Below, in pieces: positions 41,087 through 45,316 of a stretch of DNA of 45,316 nucleotides. Each line of letters begins with the position of its first letter. Position 1 is the stretch's first letter. The notes beneath the pieces were generated by a model that saw only the letters and a program-made list of their open reading frames with translations, had not been told where the DNA came from and ran no database searches. The stretch is from assembly GCA_016721945.1 (NCBI GenBank), contig JADKHC010000027.1, positions 1-45,316 of the forward strand, read 5' to 3'. This DNA is from Verrucomicrobiota bacterium (GTDB lineage Bacteria > Verrucomicrobiota > Verrucomicrobiia > Opitutales > Opitutaceae). Both the position numbers and the translations under genes were made by a program.

Positions 41087-41488
41087 TCAGGCCAAAAACA
41101 ATGAAGGAGCGCGCGGTGATGGTGCAGACCGGCGCTCAAAATGCCACGTGAGCACCCATCCCAAGGTCCGTTCCATTCCATCCGCGAACGCGACTGACGG
41201 CTCCGTGAGCACCACAGGTGCGACCAATTCTACAGAGAGCAGAAGGGTACATACCTGCATGATTGGCGCGGGCACTTTGACCGACGTGTTCGCCGTGGCG
41301 AGCGGACCGCGTTCAAGAGCTTCACAATCATCGTGAGACGATTGCTGGTTTGCTGAACTGCAAACAGGCGAGACCGTGCCTTCGCTTTGCATGTCCCAAA
41401 ATCCAGCCGCCTCCAAGCCGCAATGCTGAGTCGATGTCAGCCAGACGGCCAACAGCAGGAAAGCAAATATGCGACGGAATAACGACAC
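41087..41488 (-). CDS. Cys-containing exported protein at the head of the metal operon
   Basis: 133 residues with a signal peptide (MSLFRRIFAFLLLAVWLTST) followed by several Cys (QHCGLEAAG, SPVCSSANQQ, HDDCEALERG, MQVCTLLL) and a C-terminus RRSAPSPRAPSLFLA. Small proteins of this form stand before czc genes in several environmental bacteria as far as I recall; their function is not known. Likely first gene of the operon that runs to 32378. The -35-like TTGACA upstream (41518-41523, minus) lacks a convincing -10. Confidence 0.6.
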   Translation of the reverse strand: MSLFRRIFAFLLLAVWLTSTQHCGLEAAGFWDMQSEGTVSPVCSSANQQSSHDDCEALERGPLATANTSVKVPAPIMQVCTLLLSVELVAPVVLTEPSVAFADGMERTLGWVLTWHFERRSAPSPRAPSLFLA

Positions 41489-41559
41489 CTCACCACAAGA
41501 GTTATGCTTATGTCATTTGTCAATTTCCTGACTGGAGTTTGAAGGCGATGTTGATGGGA

Positions 41560-42300
41560 AATTGGATGAAGGAACATTCTGTTTCGCTCAGGGGGAAAGG
41601 ACTTTCCCCGCCTGTGAGCCTATCTCTCGCCCTCCCCATTCTAGCGGGGACACCCCGCAACGCCCCGACGCCGGCTAACGCCGGTGGTTGCCAGCGCGAG
41701 CGGGCAAGTTCACCACTCCGGCGCTTCCGCTCCGATTCCGGCTCCGGCCGTTCGCTGCGGTCGGAGACGGCTTGGCTCCGCGCTCACGGCCGCCTCTGGC
41801 GATTCGTCGTCCGAGCACGACCATTCGCCAGGATCGCTCCCGGTCGCAGGCTCTCCGGTCGCGACACCGGCGGCCTTGCCGCGCTCCCACCTGCGCCGAC
41901 TCCTTCCTCCACTCACGGCCTGTCGCCTGCACTCCGCTCCCGCACCTGCGCGCCAGCCCGCCCGCTCGAGAGGGTGAGAGGGGGCCCTCACACGCGTTGC
42001 GCTCAGACGCCGCTGGGCTGCCGGTGCTCGCTCTCGTTGCACCGCTCGCGCATCCGTCTTCCAGCAAAGCCCACACCCTGTGGGCTGCCTGATTTTAGCA
42101 CCTGCGCCGGCTGGCGGTCGGCGGCGCGAGCGCCTTCGCCCGTCCGCGCCTCAAGGTATTGCTCGCTTCGCTGCGCTCCACCTTGCGCGACGGTGCTGAT
42201 CGTCGGCATCCCTCCGGGGCGGCCGATTTAACGGTTCGGCTCGGGTTGGGGTCCGCGTGGCGCGGCCCGCCACTATGCGCCCTCGTTGGGGCGCTTCAGA
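41560..42300. other. Hairpin-rich noncoding region before DUF932 gene
   Basis: About 740 bases open in several frames on both strands, which at this GC content is expected by chance; no frame resembles a protein. It holds many perfect hairpins: GCGGGG-aca-CCCCGC (41644-41658), CCGGC/GCCGG just after it, a GTGAG...CTCAC pair near 41975-41992, AGCCCACA-ccc-TGTGGGCT (42068-42086), CCGCG-tgg-CGCGG (42253-42265) and GCGCCC/GGGCGC (42277-42294). The last lies 19 bases before the DUF932 ATG. Best read as a structured leader or separate RNA; direction is probably plus. Confidence 0.42.
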
Positions 42301-42312
42301 ACAAGGAAAGTT

Positions 42313-43164
42313 ATGAACTCGATTGAATCCGTTCCCGTTGCTCCCGCTCGCGTCTTCAAGGCGCTTTCGTCCGATGATCTCCGCCGCTGCGCTCCCTCGA
42401 TCTTTGCCGAGCACGCCCGGCCCGGGGTTTCGTCCCGCTACACGTTTGTTTCCACCGCGCAGGTCGTTGCCCTGCTCGGGGCCGAGGGATGGGAGCCCGT
42501 CAAAGCTTCCGAGCAACGCGTACGGTTGGAGGACCGCATCGGTTTCCAGATGCACGAGATTCGGTTTGCGCGCCGGGTCGATTTGGAGGCAGGTGCGTTT
42601 CAGGTCGGGGCCGCACGCGCGGAAATGATTCTGCAGAACGCCCATGACGGGAGCCGGGCCTACCGGATCGACGCGGGCCTTTATCGGTTGGTTTGCCGCA
42701 ACGGTCTGACCGTGGCGGATGCCGATTTTGCGCATGTGTCCATCCGGCACGTTGACGTTTCCGCTGATGCGTTCGCGAAGGCGGCACAATCCGTGGCCGA
42801 GAACACACCTCGCGCCTTGGAAGCGGTGGCCAAATGGCAGGGTGTGCAGCTCCCGCAGGCCACCCGGGTGGAGTTCGCCCGGCGCGCGGCGGGCCTTCGT
42901 TGGGATGCCGATCAGCCGGTCATGAAGCTTCTCAGCCCTGAAAAGCTGCTGACGCCGGTGCGCTACGGCGATGCCGCCACGGACCTCTGGACCACCTTCA
43001 ACGTGGTGCAGGAGCACCTGATTCGAGGCGGTGACCGCTACATGGGCTACACGGCAGGGATGGGTGTGCGGCGCAACCGCACGCGCCCGGTGTCGGGGTT
43101 GAATGAGGGCCAGCGAATTAATAAGTCGCTCTGGACGCTCGCGAGCGAGTTCGCCAACAACTAA
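42313..43164 (+). CDS. DUF932 family plasmid protein
   Basis: 283 residues, intact. DUF932 proteins are common on conjugative plasmids and phages and have no settled role. Family marks: FVSTAQVVALLGAEGWEPVK (about residues 46-65), YRLVCRNGLTVAD (about 119-131) and the C-terminal LWTTFNVVQEHLIRGG. Start at 42313 has AAGGAAAG just upstream. A strong terminator follows at 43174. Single-gene unit, behind the structured region. Confidence 0.88.
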   Translation: MNSIESVPVAPARVFKALSSDDLRRCAPSIFAEHARPGVSSRYTFVSTAQVVALLGAEGWEPVKASEQRVRLEDRIGFQMHEIRFARRVDLEAGAFQVGAARAEMILQNAHDGSRAYRIDAGLYRLVCRNGLTVADADFAHVSIRHVDVSADAFAKAAQSVAENTPRALEAVAKWQGVQLPQATRVEFARRAAGLRWDADQPVMKLLSPEKLLTPVRYGDAATDLWTTFNVVQEHLIRGGDRYMGYTAGMGVRRNRTRPVSGLNEGQRINKSLWTLASEFANN

Positions 43165-43173
43165 GTAGAGACA

Positions 43174-43203
43174 AAGGGGCGGCAGATTCGCCGCCCCCTT
43201 CTT
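43174..43203 (+). terminator. Terminator of the DUF932 gene
   Basis: GGGGCGGC pairs with GCCGCCCC around a 6-base loop, followed by a pyrimidine-rich CTTCTTCC run; 10 bases after the stop codon. Confidence 0.75.
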
Positions 43204-43307
43204 CCTTAGTCTCGTTTGTGATCTTGCAAACGTCCGCATGAGTTGCCTTCAAAGAGGTCCCTCCCGCCAATAAAACTTTTGGTTGAGCCTAGCTCCCAGA
43301 GGTTTTG

Positions 43308-43334
43308 AGCCCGCTCTTACGAGCGGGCTTTTTT
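43308..43334 (+). terminator. Rho-independent terminator (copy 1)
   Basis: Perfect 9-base stem AGCCCGCTC/GAGCGGGCT, loop TTAC, then six T. No gene ends right before it; the DUF932 gene already has its own terminator, so this one may end a small RNA of the 43205-43310 gap, where CGTTTG/CAAACG (43213-43232) forms another stem. The same stem recurs at 44899. Confidence 0.7.
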
Positions 43335-43421
43335 CGATTCCGAAATGTGGCGCTTTGGTAAATCCGACGAAGAGCTATTCCACGTAGCGTTCCAAAACTA
43401 CCAGTATATCGCGGAGGTTGT

Positions 43422-43676
43422 TTAGCCTTCACTCAGCTTGGTGGCGGCTTCATCAATGCAGTGGTGCAAGTGTGACTGGATGAGTTTTTCCGACAGCGAT
43501 TTCAGCCCCCGCCGGGCCGATATGATTTGAGTCAGGACTTCCGCGCAGTCCCGGTCGGCTTCGAGCATTCGCTCCACACCTTGGAGTTGGCCGACAATTT
43601 TTCGCATCCGCAGACGCAATGCTGCGGTTTCATCCTCAGGATGAGTGTGGACGTGGGGAGTGTGAGATTTAGCCAT
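43422..43676 (-). CDS. InrS/RcnR-type nickel/cobalt-responsive repressor (CsoR family)
   Basis: 84 residues, all-helical metal sensor. CsoR-family proteins release DNA when metal binds. The N-terminus is His-rich (SHTPHVHTH). The sensor residues are His12, Cys44, His69 and Cys73, with spacings 32, 25 and 4. RcnR has the same spacings with His-Cys-His-His; the nickel sensor InrS has His-Cys-His-Cys, which is what is seen here. It is divergent from a NicO-type exporter 63 bases away, its probable target. Copper CsoR lacks the N-terminal His. Confidence 0.9.
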   Translation of the reverse strand: MAKSHTPHVHTHPEDETAALRLRMRKIVGQLQGVERMLEADRDCAEVLTQIISARRGLKSLSEKLIQSHLHHCIDEAATKLSEG

Positions 43677-43725
43677 GAAGGGCGGGGAACAGGGAGATCA
43701 CTTACGCCACCTCCAGTATTGTCAA

Positions 43726-43745
43726 TAAGGTATGGGGGCATGGTG
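43726..43745. promoter_or_regulatory. Candidate repressor operator, G-tract
   Basis: AAGGTATGGGGGCATGG lies between the divergent repressor and exporter genes. CsoR/RcnR-family operators are G-tracts flanked by A/T-rich inverted arms; here GGGGG is flanked by TAT and CAT. It overlaps the upstream start choice of the exporter (43740), so the ATG at 43752 may be the true start. Confidence 0.35.
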
Positions 43746-44884
43746 CATGCAATGACCTCTTTCAACGAACTCGTTAATCAAGGCGCAGCTCATGCCTGGC
43801 TTTTCATTCCCTCCGCCATCGTGTTGGGTGCTTTGCATGGGATGGAACCCGGCCATTCGAAGACGATGATGGCCGCATTCATTATCGCGATCCGAGGGAC
43901 AATCGTGCAAGCGGTTCTCCTCGGTGTATCAGCCGCGTTTTCCCACTCGCTGGTCATTTGGGCACTCGCAGCAGTTGCGTTGCGCTATGGCGAAAAATGG
44001 AATGCTGAGACCACTGAGCCCTATTTTCAACTGGTGTCGGGTGTCCTGATTGTCGGCATGGCCGTCTGGATGTTCTGGCGGACGAAGTGCGAGCAACGGG
44101 CCGCAGCCGCCCACGACCACGCCGCAGAAGGACCGCAGGGTGGTAAACTCATCGACGTCGGCCCCGGCTTGATTGAGGTCACCGTATTCGAGACGTACGT
44201 ACCACCCCGCTTCCGCCTCTTTTACTACGACAACGCCCGCCAGTCGAAAGCGATTCCGTGGATAACAAACTCACAGTGGAAACGGTGCGCCCGGACAGCG
44301 CTCGCCAATCATTCTCGTTCGCCGACGGCGACGGTTATCTGGAAGCAACGACCGAATTGCCAACGAGCCGCACGAATTCGACGCCACGCTAAAGATCGCC
44401 CATGGTAACCACGCACACACCTTTGATTTCAAATTCAGCGAAGCCGACCATCATCATCACGGTCCAGTAGATGTGTCCGACGGCGATTATCAGGACGCGC
44501 ATGAACGGGCTCACGCAGGTGACATCGCCCGGCGCTTTTCCAACCGAACTGTTAGCACGCCCCAAATCGTGTTTTTCGGTCTCACAGGCGGGCTTATGCC
44601 CTGCCCGGCGGCGCTGACCGTGCTCCTCGTCTGTCTGCAACTGAAAAAATTGGTGCTGGGTTTCACGCTGGTGCTTTGCTTCAGTTTCGGACTCGCGCTC
44701 ACGATGGTCACGAGCGGGGTCATCGCTGCTTGAGCGTGCAACACGCTTCCGCGATTCAAAGGCTTCAGCGAATTTCGCCCGGAAGGCACCTTACGTTTCC
44801 AGTGTGTTGCTAATCGCGATGGGGCTATTCTTCGTCTTCCAAGGCTGGCGTCATCTGCCCTTGAGCACGGCAATCGCAATTTAA
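43740..44884 (+). CDS. NicO/RcnA-type nickel/cobalt exporter with long central loop (frame breaks)
   Basis: Membrane exporter. Marks: GALHGMEPGHSKTMMAAF (conserved His motif, about residues 32-50), several membrane segments in the first half, and after a long loop FFGLTGGLMPCPAALTVLLV plus two more segments, ending LLIAMGLFFVFQGWRHL. The loop, read across shifts near 44258 and 44360, is about 140 residues with beta-type sequence (EVTVFETYVPPRFRLFYYDN) and a His cluster (EADHHHHGP). Further shifts near 44733 and 44752 lead to the stop at 44882-44884. Total about 380 codons. Divergent from the InrS-like repressor. Confidence 0.86.
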
Positions 44885-44898
44885 CACTGTGAGTTCTG

Positions 44899-44924
44899 AG
44901 CCCGCTCTCACGAGCGGGCTTTTT
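44899..44924 (+). terminator. Rho-independent terminator (copy 2)
   Basis: AGCCCGCTC-TCAC-GAGCGGGCT and then TTTTC, 14 bases after the exporter stop. Same stem as the one at 43308-43334, with a loop differing at one base. Confidence 0.72.
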
Positions 44925-45021
44925 CTTTCTACGCTCCCGGACATCTAGCGATGCCAACTTCCCCATTTTCAGGGGGACCGGGTAGTTTTACCTGTTTGAT
45001 TTCAGGAAACTAAATGATGCC

Positions 45022-45213
45022 TTGATCGCCGGAGTGCTGCGGATCGCCAAGGACTGGAATTGTACTTTGGTGGAGAAGGAACACCGGACCATTTGTCGAT
45101 TTGGCCCGACTGAGTTGCGGCAACTCTTGACGGGGCACGTCGTATCCGCCATGCGCGCACCTGACGTCTGGTTGCCTCATTTGGCAAAGCAGGCTGCGAA
45201 CGATCAGCGCTAG
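45022..45213 (+). CDS. Small unknown open frame, possibly degenerate
   Basis: 63 codons from a TTG start, open upstream to 44986. The peptide (KDWNCTLVEKEHRTICRFGP then TELRQLLTGHVVSAMRAP) looks like real protein sequence, but there is no ATG in frame and no ribosome site. It may be the end of a gene truncated when the terminator region was joined. Function unknown. Confidence 0.3.
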   Translation: MIAGVLRIAKDWNCTLVEKEHRTICRFGPTELRQLLTGHVVSAMRAPDVWLPHLAKQAANDQR

Positions 45214-45218
45214 AGCTT

Positions 45219-45316
45219 TTAGCGCTTTGTTGAACGGCGTGCCTGTTTCAACGTCGCAGATGCGTTCAGTTCCTCCGCGACGAACTTCGCGAAGTCCGAA
45301 ATTTTGCCATGAACAG
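45219..45316 (-). CDS. C-terminal end of an unknown gene (cut off)
   Basis: On the minus strand a frame enters from the right edge and reads VHGKISDFAKFVAEELNASA then TLKQARRSTKR, stopping at 45219-45221. Its helical, charged tail looks coding, but the fragment is too short to name. Confidence 0.35.
   Translation of the reverse strand, partial: VHGKISDFAKFVAEELNASATLKQARRSTKR

Noticed and set aside
41350..42231. Long open frame across the hairpin region
   Set aside because: Comparable frames are open on both strands and the translation is low-complexity Arg/Pro/Ser/Ala; it is a GC effect.
1..45316. CRISPR arrays, tRNA or rRNA genes, intact insertion sequences
   Set aside because: I saw no regular spaced repeats, no cloverleaf-like segment and no transposase or integrase gene.

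Overview
The window is a GC-rich stretch from a Gram-negative bacterium: it encodes an outer-membrane barrel, RND efflux parts and many lipoproteins. Gene style, particularly the metal-operon accessory proteins, fits Verrucomicrobiota of the Opitutaceae type, but this is a tentative guess. Conjugation, defence, metal-resistance and plasmid-housekeeping genes occur together with no clear core chromosomal genes, so the window is best read as part of a conjugative plasmid or integrative conjugative element.

Layout. (1) 1-10254, minus strand: a Trb/VirB-type type IV secretion operon in the order pilin (TrbC/VirB2), TrbD/VirB3, small gene, TrbE/VirB4 ATPase, two accessory genes, TrbJ/VirB5, TrbK-like lipoprotein, TrbL/VirB6, TrbF/VirB8, TrbG/VirB9, TrbI/VirB10 and a cut-off lipoprotein. 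No TrbB/VirB11 ATPase is seen. (2) 10472-15833: a MobF relaxase-helicase with a small partner gene on the minus strand, a palindrome-rich candidate oriT, and on the plus strand a VirD4-type coupling protein and a small gene. (3) 15955-30128, plus strand: a defence-like cassette with SNF2 helicase, PLD-type nuclease, an undescribed protein with a possible PD-(D/E)XK core, a type III-like DNA methyltransferase (Mod), a type III-like Res helicase-nuclease, a DUF3800 protein and an unknown protein. (4) 30243-31206, minus: an XRE regulator and a remnant of a ParB/RepB-type partition protein. (5) 31445-41488: an outer-membrane barrel on plus, then a long minus-strand metal-efflux operon (Cys-rich secreted protein, CzcC, CzcB, CzcA, three small exported proteins, Zn/Cd/Pb P-type ATPase, small membrane protein). 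(6) 41489-45316: a hairpin-rich noncoding region, a DUF932 gene, and a divergent nickel/cobalt module (InrS/RcnR-like repressor and a NicO/RcnA-like exporter).

How it works together: regions 1 and 2 would process and transfer the DNA; the cassette in region 3 looks like a composite restriction-type immunity system carried as cargo; regions 5 and 6 give resistance to Zn/Cd/Co/Ni-type metals.

Main caution: at least 15 genes are split by single-base frame changes, many at or near homopolymers, and conserved protein sequence resumes in another frame each time. This looks more like uncorrected sequencing error than gene decay. Broken genes are therefore given as one CDS over their full span with approximate break points. 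The internal loss in CzcA is much larger and is treated separately.
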